Shown here piece by piece: positions 11,488 to 23,928 of a DNA stretch of 64,000 nucleotides. Source of the DNA: Reticulascus tulasneorum (taxonomy: Eukaryota; Ascomycota; Sordariomycetes; Glomerellales; Reticulascaceae). Location: positions 4,712,001 through 4,776,000 of the forward strand of contig LSAX01000001.1 in assembly GCA_001557505.1 (NCBI GenBank). The letters are read 5' to 3'. The notes beneath the pieces are model-generated. The model had not been told where the DNA came from. It saw only the letters and a program-made list of their open reading frames with translations, and made no database searches. How positions within the stretch are numbered: position 1 is the stretch's first letter; each line of letters opens with the position of its first letter. Both the position numbers and the translations under genes were made by a program.

Positions 11488-12654
11488 ATGAAGGCTTTTA
11501 TTCCTCTACTTCTACTCCCAGCGTTGGTGGCGGCAGCCGGATATCCTCCCCTTCCCCTTGATGCGGAAACTCCTTACAATGCCACTCTTCGCAACGTTAC
11601 GATCTTTGGCACCGGCGGTACAATTGCCAGTATCGGCGCTTCTAGCACCGAGACTGTTGGTGGCGTTGGAGGTGGCTACTCCGTTGGTCTGGGAGTTGGC
11701 CAAGTCCTCCAAGCCGTTCCCGAACTTGCTTCCCGTGCGAACATCAAGGCCTACCAGGTTACCAACGAGCCTAGCGGTTCAATGAACCAGTCGCATCTTC
11801 TAGAACTCAGCTGGCGGATCACCATGGAGCTGGCCAAACCCGAAATTTCGGGAGTGGTCGTTACGCACGGCACTGATACTCTTGAAGAGACATGTTTCTT
11901 CTTGACCCTTACCGTCATGTCTGAGAAACCAGTCGTATGCACTGCTGCCATGAGACCTGCCACTGCGATAAGTGCGGATGGCCCTTTGAATGTTTTGCAG
12001 GCTGTGGTTCTGGCTGCATCTCCCTCTGGTCGCGGCCGTGGTACAATGATGGTTCTTAGCGAGTTAAATCTCCCCTTTCTATAAGGCCTTTGAAGTGCTC
12101 TCCGCTATAATTCCGGTGACTAACCTTTGTTTAGTCGTATTGGCAGCGCGTGGTATTCGACCAAGACCCATGCGAATGGCCTGGACACATTCCACAACTT
12201 CGATGCAGGTAGCCTTGGATACTTTATCAACCAAGTACCCTATTTCTATTATAGTGCTACTGCTCCGATTGGCTTCCGAAATTTCAACGTCTCCGGTTTG
12301 ACAACCCTGCCCAAGGTCGACATCTTCTACTCCCATCAGGATCAAAGCCCCGAACTATTCCAGTTCGCGTACGACAATGGTGCCAAGGGCATCGTGTACG
12401 CCGGTAATGGGGCCGGCGGGATCAGTACTATTGCCAGGAGCGCTGCGGAAAAGGTTCACAATGCAACGGGAATTCCTATCGTCGCAAGTCGCAAGGTTAA
12501 TGCTGGATTTGCAACGACGAGGACATTTGTTATTGGGAGTGCTTTCTTGAATCCGGTCAGAGCCAGGATATTCTTGCAGCTCGGATTGTCGGAGGGCATG
12601 AGCAACACTGGAGTTGTTGCCTTGTTTCGTACTTTGTATCCCAACAGGGAGTGA
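11488..12654 (+). CDS. secreted L-asparaginase (type II)
   Basis: Two exons, 11488-12062 and 12135-12654, encode 364 aa. A signal peptide (MKAFIPLLLLPALVAAA) is followed by the asparaginase N-domain. GTGGTIAS at residues 41-48 carries the first catalytic Thr and THGTDTLEET near 126-135 carries the second Thr-Asp pair. A Tyr follows in GGGYSVG, and AMRPATAISADGP is the usual substrate-lid or lysine-proximal motif. The intron (GTTAAAT donor, TTTAG acceptor) restores DRIGSAWYSTKT, a family hallmark; unspliced, the frame stops at once. An in-frame codon upstream is not an ATG needed for the signal peptide. The enzyme hydrolyses L-asparagine to aspartate and ammonia outside the cell for nitrogen scavenging. 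The length matches fungal and bacterial type II enzymes, and a TATA box lies about 80 bases upstream. Confidence 0.92.
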
Positions 12655-13065
12655 AGATTACGAAATGTACATATGACTCACGAACAGACTGAATGCTTAT
12701 CAGCTAACATGTTCCCACAACTGACATTTACTCAGGTACCATATCATCGGACTGGCTAACACAAACGGGCATTCATCAGTTAAATTTCAGTTGCTTTGGG
12801 TGTCTTCCCAACTGACGGGATGATCCGAGGCGGAGGTGACGTGTTCACCAACCTGCTGCTCTCTCTGCGAAGCGCCAAAGCGGATATGAAAACTAGGGTT
12901 TTCCTAACAGTGTTATATTTACTAGAATAATAAAGTACAGCTACCGGATCAAAAGAATGTTTGACGAGGATTCTGCAACTGGAAGGCGCTAATGGCAAAC
13001 TTGAACTTGACCTTCTTTTTGACCTTGATTCAACCTTGACAGCTCCAAATATGATCGCCCCAGCA
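12655..13065. other. intergenic, convergent 3' ends
   Basis: About 0.4 kb between the convergent asparaginase and subtilase genes. I see nothing in it. Confidence 0.55.
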
Positions 13066-16000
13066 TTATGCTTTGGGTGCACTCACAACTTCAATCAGTG
13101 GTGTCTCCCAGACATCCCAATTGTTTGCATGAGCTGGCTCGCCAAACGGAATCAAAGCCGCAATGCGCATACTGCGTAGTTCATCGTTAGTTCAACCTAA
13201 ACAAACAGTGCATGAACACACCAGCTGGTGGATAGAGTAGTGCTTACTTGTATTTGCCCGGCGCAATGTTGCTTCCATTTGCGAATTTGCCGAGCCACCA
13301 GAACTCGTACGGGACGTCACGTACCAGGTTCGTTTGGGGGAAGGTAATCAGATCGTCCTGATTACTCGTCTCTGGGTCAAACACGTATTCCAGACTGGCG
13401 CGCGCGTATGATGTTGCAGAGCCCAAGTACCCGTTCTGGCCGACAACAGGAGGGTAGCTCCACTTTCGCTCACGCCAGCTTTCTTCGAAGATCTATTCAT
13501 TATGTTAGTTCTAGCTAGCCGACTCGTAACCGACATATCGAGATGGGGACGGCGTTATTGGATATAAGGGAACTTACATCCCAGCGGAGTTGTTTATAGC
13601 CAAATACTGCGGCAACGAAGACTTTGGGGAAGTCTTGCTCTGCGAGAGAGAGGTCGAAAGAGTACCTTATCACATATTAGTACGACGGCTCCGTTTCTGG
13701 GAGAAGCAGACTAGATCTAGTTACCAAGATTTCTCCGCAAGAGGCAATTCATCATTCGTAGAGTATGACAGCGGGTATTCGTCAGCCACGTCCCAGAGGT
13801 TGCCTCTCAATTCAGTCTTAATGTCAGCTCCCAGTCCTAGAGAGCAAGCCAATGGTTAGTTGTGTTTCAAAAGATCATCTCTTGTCACGTACCAAAATAT
13901 GGAACTGAAAGCTTTTCGCCATTGCTCCCGCTAATAAGTATTTTCCCGGAGAATACTGGCCATCTTGTGCTATTGAGGCCTTCAGGAATCTTGAAGCTGA
14001 ACCTGGAGATTTCATTAGCTTTCTGACTGAAACCTACCACAATGGGAGTAAGAACTTACTCTGCTTTTTTTGTAGCGCCAGCCTTTACCTCAAACTTCCC
14101 TTTTGGCAGTCCGACGGTTGGCACAATATCAAGCGGCTGCTGGCTCACCTCATCCCAAAACTTCACTCTCGGCTCCCCAAAACTGTCGCCTCCCACTGGC
14201 ACGAATGCTTCGAATCCTCCAGCTGCCTCCACCGCAAAATTGTAAATCACGGGCCCGGTTCCATGATTCGTGATGTCAACCGAATGGTATCTGGCAAAGT
14301 GGCCAGTATCATTGAGCGAGAATTTGGCAAAGCTCAGCTCCGTGGAGTAGGTGAGAACTTTCGTCGCGTTGATCAAACCGGTCCCGACCTGGATTGGCGG
14401 TGCCAGTTTTCCTTCCCCAGCGTCGGTACCCCACGGGACTGCATCGCCAGACGAGAGAATTCGTGCAGCTAGCTGTTTGGCAAACGAGGCGCCATGAGTA
14501 GCACGCCCTCCGAATTTCCCTATGTAGAGAGCTGCTACCCCGGCCACGTACGGGCATGCCATTGACGTGCCACTCATGACGGCCCATCCATCCAAATACG
14601 TACTAAAGATATAGGACCCTGGTGCTCCAATATCAGGCTTCAGAGCAAGCTCGTATGTGCTACCATAGCTCGTGAAGTAGCTTGGGATTCCCGCAGAAGG
14701 ATTGGGCACGCCAACAAACTGTAGATCAGTTGGGAATGTGGCTGTGACTAATGAACCCTCTGCTACTGCGGCCACAATCTCCTCGGCCGGAACGGTCCAC
14801 AACGTTGCGATGGGAATGGACCAGTCGTCAAGGTGGACGCCATCGGGCGGAATAGACGGGTCATATATCAAGACATACTGAGCGCCGAATGCGACAATAT
14901 TGCTTTCCTTGATAAATGCGGCGCACCCGCCATTCGCAATGAGCGGGATGGCTTCAGCGAGTGATGGGGTATCTTCCGGTAGTGGAGAACAAGCATCCAT
15001 AGGAATAATGGGCCAGTCGACGATTGTTCCTGGGAATGGTCCGAACCTGCCTGAGTAAGCTATCGTCGTGTCCTCAGTTGTGCTTTCGAGACTGGTAGAC
15101 ACGTTAAAAGACAGCGACACCAAATTTGCGGGCTCCACAGCGGCGACAGCCAGGACATTCTTGCCCGAAGCGCCTCCGTCTCCGAAGAAAGGTCCAATTT
15201 CTCCGTTGTTTCCAGCCGCGATAGTGACAACAACACCAGCCTCGACAAGTCGATCAGCAACCAATGCCCAGGCATTGTCGGACCATCCAGAGGCGAAACC
15301 AATACTAGCAGTAATGATATCCGCCTACATCTGTCAGCAAAACTCAACGGATTCATCGAAGGTTACTAACTCCTGCACTGTACGCTTCAAGAAATGCGTC
15401 GATGATAGTGTGCTCATCGGTTTGGCCCTACAGCCTTGTCAGTCTTTGATGCCGTAGTCATTCCCGAATCCCGAGATTAACTAAGAACTTACCGCCATTG
15501 TAAACACCTTGTACGCAAGGATCGTGGCTTTGGGGGCAACTCCAGTGAACCTGTAAACGACGTTTGCATCATACATCCACTTCCTTTGGGTCTGCTACCC
15601 AACTGTAGGTGTGACTTACCACTTGCTCTCGCCGGCAATGATTCCCGCCACATGGGTTCCGTGGCCGTAGAAATCGAGTGGGTCCGAATCTGGTTCTTTG
15701 TCTCCATAAGCTGGCCAAGCTTTACCTGAGAGTTAGTATGCTGGTGTGCTTTTACAAAGTCTGCGTAGAGGGGATCGTTAAGACATACCGCCATCGCCCA
15801 CAAAGTCGTAGCCACCAGCAATCTTGTATCCCGGACCATACCCACCCCCAAGCTAGTATTCTTAGTAAACATGGCCATCGCAGTCTATAAATATGGCTGC
15901 ACTTACATCTGGGTGTGGGTAGTAGACCCCTGTGTCGATCACGGCTACTACCACGCCCTCGCCGTAAATACCATCTTCGTGAAGCTTATCAACCCCCGTC

Positions 16001-16462
16001 ATGCCATGAATAGAGTATGGACCGGCTGGGGTTATCTTGCTGTAAGTTACGAAATCTAGCGTTGGTTCCAATGTGATCTTCTTAGAGGGCCAGACCCGAG
16101 CAACCATCTGGAAGGCATTGAGGGAGTCGATGTTCTCCGCCGAAGATTCAACCGTCACACCCGAGAAGATGTCAGTAGTGTTGAACACTTTGACAATCTT
16201 GGTCCTCGGATGTGATGTTATTTCCTTCAGCACCTGGGCATGGTCTGCACCCTGGGTAGGTAGGTCAGCATTGTCCTTGAATTGAAAGTTTCTCATTGGT
16301 TGTCAGATCCTGCCGTACCTCTGCGAACTCAATGATGTATTTCTTTGGAACTGCATCGGAGCCCTTCCCCGCAGCTTTGATTAAATCTTCTTTAGCTTGG
16401 CTAGTCTGCGCCAGACTGGAGCCTGCTAGAGCCAGGGAAACAAGAGTCCTAGAGAAACGCAT
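13066..16462 (-). CDS. secreted subtilisin-like serine protease (S8)
   Basis: Twelve exons on the minus strand: 16462-16319, 16251-15907, 15852-15789, 15725-15620, 15550-15493, 15427-15371, 15324-14060, 14002-13893, 13836-13725, 13665-13578, 13492-13248 and 13171-13066. They total 900 codons, 899 aa. It begins with a signal peptide (MRFSRTLVSLALAGSSLAQ) and an inhibitor I9-like propeptide (KKYIIEFAE...). The catalytic triad is complete: Asp in VVAVIDTGVYYPHPD, His in DFYGHGTHVAGI and Ser in GTSMACPYVAG, with oxyanion Asn in IAAGNNGE. A PA-like insertion and a C-terminal Fn3-like region (TNHGTGPVIYNFAVEAAGG) follow. The architecture matches fungal minor extracellular proteases of the Vpr/C5a-peptidase type. 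A TATA box lies about 80 bases before the ATG. It probably acts in extracellular protein breakdown and is distinct from the subtilase at 44765-47706. Confidence 0.9.
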
Positions 16463-18853
16463 CTTTAGACAGGAGGCCGTGAGATACTAAAATCCGTTGA
16501 ATGCCTGTGCTGAGTCGAGAGATATCATACGCCGATAGCTTTATATACACTTCTTCCGCCTCCTCCTGGCTCGGCATCTCTCTTAGTTCAAGCTTCAAGT
16601 GAGCGAACCCCATTATCATCCAGCTTAGGAAGCTGGCGATGGCTTTTGGCCAAGAAAATACTCTCTAGGCAAATGGTCCCCTACAGCTTCCTAACAGGGT
16701 CTAACAGGCATATTCAGGGATTTGGTTGTGCTACTCTCGTTAATCCGATGATTATGCACGAATGCTGACAGTGCCAGGGGTAGATTATTCCGCCATATGG
16801 ACCTACGGGTTAAGAAGCTGACGCACGGTCAGAGATTGCCGAAAATTAAACATTTGTTTGGTTCGCCCGAGATTTTCGAGGATTAAATCCTTTGGCTTAG
16901 TAGAAGCATTCTTCTAGACCTCGTTCACTAGTACCTGGTTCTGTCACTTATGTTCATGCTATTACTAAATACGACAGAGCTATACGATGTCAACCAGAGA
17001 TACCACAATAGTTAATCTGTGTCTTGGGGACCAAAGTCAGTAGAATAGCACAGTCACTGTAGCCCACTTCAGACGTTCACATTTCAATGTGACTAGAGCG
17101 CTTTGGTGATGACCATCTTCTAGAACTTCGACGTCACACATTCCCGTCAGCTCCCCCTGCCTTTCACGATGTTCTAAATCTTATCTCCAGAACCCCGCAA
17201 CTTCTACAGGCAGGTAATCTATTTTAAGAAGAGACACAGGCTAGTCCTAAACGGAGATTAAAGATGTGTCGGGAGTTAATTATATGTGGACCGAAAGAGG
17301 TGGAGCGAGGTGAGCCCGGCATCTTGGCATGCTCGCACCACTGCACATGGAGTCTAGTGTATGCACGAAAGATAAAATCCGAACTCTTTCGAGCTCAATA
17401 CGAAATCTGAATCCATTAAAAAGAAATCTTGCTCTTCGCTTAGAGTGTTCCCAAGACACCAATATCGTCTAGGACATAATTCTAACATCTAGGGTCGGCC
17501 GCTGGCTCTTCAAAGAGCTCCTACTACGCAGTAGGATCCAGTTATATCGGCTCGGAGGCCCCGCCGCCTCCTGTTGGCCTCTAAGATATTGCGATGCCGG
17601 ACTGATTCTGCCAGTTTCTGCGAAATTCGTGGCTGCCGAAACGGCTACAGAGACAGTCTGGTCAGAATGGAATTTCATCGAGTGCCACCTTGAGATTCCA
17701 CCTAGCAACAGAGACCGGGCCTACGAAGTGTCTGTCGAAGAGGCGACCAAGATTGATTTACTCGTCCTTCAAGTATTCACAAGCCCAGATTCTACAATGC
17801 CGGGTATCAAGACCTTTTGCGAAAACCGGTGATTCTGTAACCATATCCGAATCTCCTACTCATTCGGGCATCTGGCCACAATTTTGGGACGTTGCATTCA
17901 CTACCTATTGTCCGAGGGCTGCATTCATTGGATGAGGTAGCAGCATGTAGTATTTGTAGCTTCCTGAACAGATCAGTTTTGAAGATCCGATAACAGGAAA
18001 GTAGACCTTTGAAGAGCAACCTTTCTGTATCCAAATTCAATATGCATGGGTATAGGTTTTCTCGTTCTTAAACTGCCAAAAGTTCCCGTCATCTGCACCT
18101 GACCGTCCGAGGACGCCTTGCGTTTTCCGGCCAGAGAGGGGTAATTAGCCCCGGAAACGCATGAGGCAAGCGAGAGTCACTCTGAATCAGTAATGAAAAC
18201 GTAAGTGACCGCTTGTAATCTCCGACAGGGGTTGGTTTTTGGCCAGTATTGCTAGTGCTGACGTGCACAACTCGAGCAGGGGGGTGTGGTTTGTTGATGT
18301 TCTGTACTGACGGAAAGGCGCCGTGCATCTATGCCGACAGGCTTAAGACCATTCTCAGCAATTGCATCAAACAACTTTAAATCAACACCACAAGCCAAGG
18401 GCAAGATAGAAGTCAGGGAACTAGTCGGTCGCCTGGCTGATGGACTGGCGATGATTCAAGCTCGTTGGCGAGGCATTTGCGTCAGTATCACATTGTGAGG
18501 TGGAAATGCGGCCGTAGAAAAGAAGAGCCAACCTGTCGCCACTTAGTAGGAATTTGTGACGTGGGGGTGATTCCGTGTACCAGTCGATAGCATTAGATAT
18601 ACGAGCGAAGCATTAGCTTGGTGGACCCATGTACGCTACAATGCATATCCAAGAGCAGTTGATTTAATGTAAAGTCAAAATAGGACACAGGGGACGTTTG
18701 ATTCCTGGCTTAATCTGAAAGATATTGTTCTTACTCGACTCCAGATGTTGGAATGACTTCTTTCTGCGATCCAGCCCATCGACAACATGCACGAAGGAGT
18801 CGTATCCTATCTCTGAATGGACGGAGCGGAAAGGGATTGAAACGGGATCGCGT
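16463..18853. other. long gene-free region
   Basis: About 2.4 kb left of the 6-cysteine gene, on the promoter side of the subtilase. Apart from the TATA box I see no supportable gene. A plus-strand frame at 17629-17832 has protein-like composition but no recognised domain, intron or partner exon. Confidence 0.5.
16540..16547 (-). promoter_or_regulatory. TATA box for the 12-exon subtilase
   Basis: TATATAAA on the minus strand, about 80 bases upstream of the ATG at 16462. Confidence 0.5.
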
Positions 18854-19457
18854 TCATAAGAAATAATAGATGCTGTTGCAACGAAGACCATCCCAGGTAA
18901 GCATGTAACGACGGTCATCCTTTCGAGCGACGAAGCTTTTGTGTCTGTTCGACCCCTCACTATCGTATTCCGGTGTCAGCAAGTTTGTCCCAGCTAATTA
19001 TCTCCAGGACTTAAACCTACCCGACCACACTGAAGTTCTTCCTATAGAAACCATCTAGGGAGATGGTCCATGTGAACTCAGTGGACTTGCCATTATTGGA
19101 GAAACGGCAAGTGTTCTTGTTGTCCGAGTGATATCCTTCCCATGCGTAGTGGCCCCCGTCTAGCATCCAGCACAGATTCTCCTTAAGGGGCGCCTGGCCA
19201 CACGTACTATCATTGGGACAATACTAAAAATACGTCAGGCTGAATCCTGGTAATCTAGGCGTAAGTATTGGACTTGCCACAACGACCGACCGCTTGATGC
19301 CTCTCCCTTCGCAATTCAGCAAATGAAGACTCTCGCGAGCTCTCTTCTCAAGCTGCCGGGAGATTTCGGTAGGAGCATCAGCAGCATCAATGACCGGGAT
19401 TGCCAAGGAGGCTCTGAAGAAAAAGAATGCTGCGACGAAGTAGGACGTCAACTTCAT
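18854..19457 (-). CDS. small cysteine-rich secreted protein (6 Cys)
   Basis: The model has three exons: 19457-19278, 19223-19021 and 18959-18854, 162 aa. The leader MKLTSYFVAAFFFFRASLA is a signal peptide, followed by a short pro-like region ending in KR (ISRQLEKRA). The mature part contains LHLLNCEGRG, YCPNDSTCGQ, LCWMLDGGHYAW, NTCRFSNNGKS and a final LRCNS, six cysteines in all. The first intron fits either a GC donor (GTG|GCAAGT) or a GT donor three bases upstream; both keep phase 0, so residue 60 is uncertain. The second intron has a GTAGGT donor and a GATAG acceptor. The layout (an LxNC motif, then C-P-N-D and an aromatic-rich core) resembles fungal small secreted proteins of unknown role. 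The last exon is the least certain part. Confidence 0.6.
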
Positions 19458-20615
19458 CTTGAACGTGTGCGCTTGGGCTCTGATGGTTGCAACGGAGAGT
19501 CGGAGACTGGACCACTGTTGGAGGGTAAAAGTCAAAAGCTCAAGAGGTGAGACGATGGTGATTCTTTAATGCTTTCGATTAGGGATACCACTAGAAGCAT
19601 GACCTCCAAGGCGAAATTGCGATTGACAATCTTATGCCCCGAGGTATAAGCTCGTAAGTCGAGCCAACAGAGTACTCCATTGACTCGTTACCCGGAAATG
19701 AATATCCATCTCACGGAGGGTTCGGATGCTAAACTGGGAGGCTTGAGATGGCAGTGCAAGGCCTCCTTTGGCGGTAGTATTGGGAGTTTCTGGGCTAAAA
19801 GTACGAGCTGCGAGCATTGATGAGGTTGCTGAGTGGTTGGGTTGTACGAGATCACGCGGCTGGCGTTTGTCTTCACCCAAATGTCTGATCCCCAACGACG
19901 GTACAGCAAGCGCAAGCGCTTTCTCAGGCCATTCGGTGATTACAGTGACCCCCTTAGAGAGATGTAATACCATTCTTCAAGGACAAGATCAAACTGGAGA
20001 GAGGTGACTACGCCAGGAGCCGCTCACATCGTCCAAGGATGTGTTCTCCCATTGACGATTCCCAAGAAATACCAGACATGAGCAAACTGTGATGGAAACT
20101 AACTGGATGGTTCAATGCATTATCGTTCTTTTGCTACTACAAGTATATACAGCGCACCTTCAGACGCAGCAGGTCCGTTCATAATGCCATATTTGCTCCT
20201 GTACTGAATTGTTGACTGCTTTCAGCGGCTGTGCTGGGGGCTGCTTGCGCCCGAAGAGTGCCGAGCGTGCCACAATCCTGCATGGTCAGTGCCAACCCGG
20301 GGCATCTCCGCAAATCCACACATTTGCAGGAATGGGTTGGATCTGCTAGAAAAGAGCGGGATCATAAAGATGACGCCGGGCAACCTCCATCTCCGTCGCA
20401 AGCCAAGGTGCTGGTGCATTCGACCCTTCATCCTTGGCCCTTGAAGTAGATGCGCAATATTCGGCTCCCTCGACGAGTAGCTGTGAGACTGTTTCGTACA
20501 GCTGAGTCGACTCAGTTGGGTATTTCTCCTAGCCCGAGTAGTCGATATTCCTGCGTGTTGTTTTACCCCGGAATAATCGGTGTATTCGTATGACAAGTCT
20601 GCCATGTCCATTCGT
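19458..20615. other. intergenic
   Basis: About 1.2 kb between the 6-cysteine gene and the 3' end of the GT31 gene. Overlapping short frames on both strands show no motif. Nothing is supported. Confidence 0.5.
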
Positions 20616-21908
20616 TCAAGGATTGGAGTAACCCGTCCGCGTCCTGCCCAAGTCCCAGATATTGTCACATAGCCATCTACCGTCCTTGAAACTCCAGAAG
20701 ATGTCGGGTATTCTCTCAAGTCGCGACATGTAATCATCGCCAACGCCCATTGAATCCCAAAAGTCAAACCAGCGCATCAACCAGGGTGTGTGCTGGGCTT
20801 GCGTGGGTGGGGGCATCTCCTTGATGCCTTCTTCATCGAAGCACTCTCCCACTTTGAACCACAACTCCTCGGTCTTGAGTTGATGGACAGCAACGACATC
20901 GTTGCCGACGAGGGCATGGTTGACTGAATTCGGATGTGAATTCGTCCTCGCCCACGCCGTACCATCGCCTCTCGAGTCGTTGTCGTTGTAGTCGAACTTC
21001 TCCGTCCCTCGGAAGTTCACAAAGTTAGCAGTTTCTCCGCCTTTGAGCATCAAGACAGCCACAGCCATATCCTCGCCAGTGACGACTCGGAACTGGCTTT
21101 GTAGAGACGCTAGCAACTCCACCATATCCCAAGTCATCGTGTACATGGCTCCTTGGGGGAAGACAAGATCCCATCTGCGGGAATGATAAAGCTCCCCAAT
21201 CACGGTTCGTTTGACAGTAGCCCTCAAAGTCCCAGTCTCGTTGGACAATCTCGGGAGTAGGAATCTGTCCCAGAAGCCGCGGGCATTAAGCCACAGGTCA
21301 GTGTCCAGCTTGGTCACGAATTCGTATTTCCTGTCTTGCTTGATAAGCCAATCATACAGCTCGAGAGTCTTGATTGTATTGGCAGTCACATCGTCCTCCT
21401 GAAGATGATCGAGGACAATCATGTCGCCAAAGGTGCAGTTCTCCTTTGCCACAATGTCTGTCCATCGAGGACCAGGGTTGGCAACGACGAACCGCGTGTC
21501 GAAAGGCAGATCCTGGTACAGACGCATCCAGGTAGATCGGATAGTCATCCGGTGCTCAATGTCGCCAGCGGCACATATGACTGCTGCCAGCCACGGCCTA
21601 GACGTTGCATCCTGGCTGTCGTCTGGTAACGGTACCTGCATGGGTGAATCGGGAAAAGGAAGCAGCGGATATAGTTCTCCCGCTGACTGCGTAACATCTT
21701 CGCCATGGACGACTAGCCTGGTATCGGGCGGCTGGAAAGGTGCGTGATGAGGAGGCCGCTGTATTTGGTGATGCCTGAGGTGAATAATGAGACCAAGGGC
21801 GAGAAGGAGGCCCATGCCAACGACCCGGAGACATCTCCTAGCAATACATCGCATTATCAACGTCCATAAAGGATGTGGAGAGGGCTTCTGGGGCCCCGCT
21901 GAGAGCAT
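20616..21908 (-). CDS. GT31-type glycosyltransferase
   Basis: A single-exon gene of 430 aa. A short cytoplasmic N-terminus with basic residues precedes one hydrophobic segment (VVGMGLLLALGLIIHL, about residues 29-44), giving a type II Golgi/ER anchor. The lumenal part carries the beta-1,3-galactosyltransferase (GT31) motifs: AVICAAGDIEHRMTIRSTWM, FVTKLDTDLWLNAR with the DxD metal/nucleotide-sugar motif, FPQGAMYTMTWDMVELL and the acidic GEDMAVAVLML. It likely transfers a hexose from a UDP-sugar to a glycan or glycoprotein in the secretory pathway. The exact donor and acceptor cannot be read from sequence. An internal Met at residue 19 (before RCIARR) is an alternative start that keeps the anchor. 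No neighbour hints at a pathway. Confidence 0.85.
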   Translation of the reverse strand: MLSAGPQKPSPHPLWTLIMRCIARRCLRVVGMGLLLALGLIIHLRHHQIQRPPHHAPFQPPDTRLVVHGEDVTQSAGELYPLLPFPDSPMQVPLPDDSQDATSRPWLAAVICAAGDIEHRMTIRSTWMRLYQDLPFDTRFVVANPGPRWTDIVAKENCTFGDMIVLDHLQEDDVTANTIKTLELYDWLIKQDRKYEFVTKLDTDLWLNARGFWDRFLLPRLSNETGTLRATVKRTVIGELYHSRRWDLVFPQGAMYTMTWDMVELLASLQSQFRVVTGEDMAVAVLMLKGGETANFVNFRGTEKFDYNDNDSRGDGTAWARTNSHPNSVNHALVGNDVVAVHQLKTEELWFKVGECFDEEGIKEMPPPTQAQHTPWLMRWFDFWDSMGVGDDYMSRLERIPDIFWSFKDGRWLCDNIWDLGRTRTGYSNP

Positions 21909-23928
21909 CGTGTAGTCTCGAGTTTAGATTACCGAGATTGGCATGTACGTACGCCCAGATTTACGAAAGACGCTTGAGGAAGGAAGGATGAACCACAGCA
22001 ATGGAGACGAATGCGGAGGGACCGACCCAGATGTGAAGGAGTTGATATGATAATATGAGCTTGGAATTCCAAAAGGAACGCGACAGGGTTACCAATACAC
22101 GCTGCACAGCAAAGGCAGCATTGTAATCCGGCACCAGAAACGCCCTTCGTTGTGGCTGGGGCCAGAGTTGTAATTCGCCCGGTAGGGAGGCTAAGGGGGC
22201 ACTGGGGGACGATCAACGCTACACGGACTTCCGAACCGGTGACGAGCACTGCGATTTCTGCCAGGCAACAGTAATAGAGAAGATCATGGTGGGTATCTGG
22301 AAATAGAAGCTCGCTGGTTATACGAATTGGCACCGCCTGGTCTATGACCGGCTGTGTCACGGTCGCGTGTGTCACCGATGCCATGGCAGCAGGCCAGCTG
22401 GCCAATGCCCAAGTGCCTTGCGCTGGAGGATCTTTGTCCCCCTGGCCAGCATCTTGTGATAGGCAGTGTAGTCGACTGCTAAGAAGACGGTTTCAAGAGC
22501 GAAGAAAGAATCCTCTTGTTTCCAATGTGCCAAGTTCTTTTGGTCGATGGAGCGTTTTGGTCGGCTCTTGGGATGCTGTGCTGACAGCGCTCCCACCTGG
22601 AGCGCAAAATGATACGTGAAACGGCAGGGCTGTAGGAACCGTGGAGCCCTGCTGCGGACCGCACTAAGAATCCTTAGGCAGCCACATTCAAGGAGAATTC
22701 GCCGGGGATTTGGCTGGCGTGCTGGTCTGATTGGGGGGGATTCCTGGCGATCGTTCCCGTGCAGTAAAACTAGTAATAAGAACGTGTCTACCGATTACCC
22801 GTAATGGCATCCTGAGCGATCATTCATTCCATTGCTTATTTCCCAGGCACGCCAGGATACAATCCTCAACCCCGAATGCAACCGCCCCCCTCCGAACGAA
22901 GGACAGGACGCTGGCGGGGGCTGCTGTCCACTGAAATATCTAATGCCTACCTAACCTAACCTAAGGGTACTTAGGACTCTCATATTTTGTCCTTTGGCAG
23001 AACTACTTCCTTTTCTAACCCCTTTTTGACCTTTCTTTTACCTGGAAAGCTGTATCTGGGTGCCAGATGCATGAGTAGAACCCAAAATCCACGGCAGATC
23101 CCCCCCAGCATCCTTGTCGTCAAACCGAAAAAAGATCCACCCGAGGCTGCTTCGTACCGCCAAGCGGCTATCCGGCCGCAATGCCGCTTCAGGAGGCAGT
23201 GAAAAGGATCGCTCCGCGGATGCGAATGAAAAAAAAAAAAAAAGAACAAGAAATAAGCGTGAGATCAGCTGTGCGTAAGCCCGACGTCATTCTCATGTCA
23301 AAACATACAGCACCCACTCCCATTAATCTGAACATTCAAGGAGGAGGTGGTGGTTGGGAGGATCCATGGTGCGCGTAATTTAGATGCTCCCAATGAGAAC
23401 GCCATGCATGCGAAATAATGATACTTTGTTCGCGTCACACTTGGCTTTTTGGTCGGCGATATCTTCTATTCAGGACCCCCCATCCTTGCTGGAGGTGATT
23501 TCCTTTGCTCGCTGGACCGGCGACCAGTGCCAGGAGCCATGAGAAGGGGGCTCATTGGCGGCTGATGTGGACCAGGCCTGGACATGTAACTAACCCACCA
23601 ACTGTGCGCTCTTCCCTTCCATCGCGGATTAGCGTCCACTACCCGCACCCGCATTGCCAGATTGCCATATCAATGGCCAGAAACATGGCAGCCTGGACCA
23701 ACGGCGTCTGCCTTGCGACTCGTAAGCATGTTTTGCGGGGGCCGACTCCACTCGCCATTACCATCTGCATCTTAACGAGAAGCAATGGATGCTCTACGAT
23801 GTCCTGCTCTGTCAGCTATACGAGACTCAAGTTGCCACCTATACACAGAACCACGCAATTGAAACGTTTGCCACTAGCCAAGCACTATCCTCGACATATT
23901 GAATAGCTTGGTAAGGCTCGTTTAGTAT
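21909..23928. other. long gene-free region
   Basis: About 2 kb between the GT31 start and the DUF6536-type gene's 3' end. It includes a run of 15 A at 23229-23243, several ACCTAA repeats near 22950 and only motif-free short frames. It should hold the GT31 promoter. Confidence 0.5.

Noticed and set aside
17629..17832. Plus-strand frame with acidic, protein-like composition
   Set aside because: Only 67 codons with no identifiable domain or supported splicing.
22945..22970. ACCTAACCTAACCTAA repeats resembling telomere sequence
   Set aside because: The unit is CCTAA, not the fungal CCCTAA, and is only about three copies long; such motifs are common in fungal intergenic DNA.
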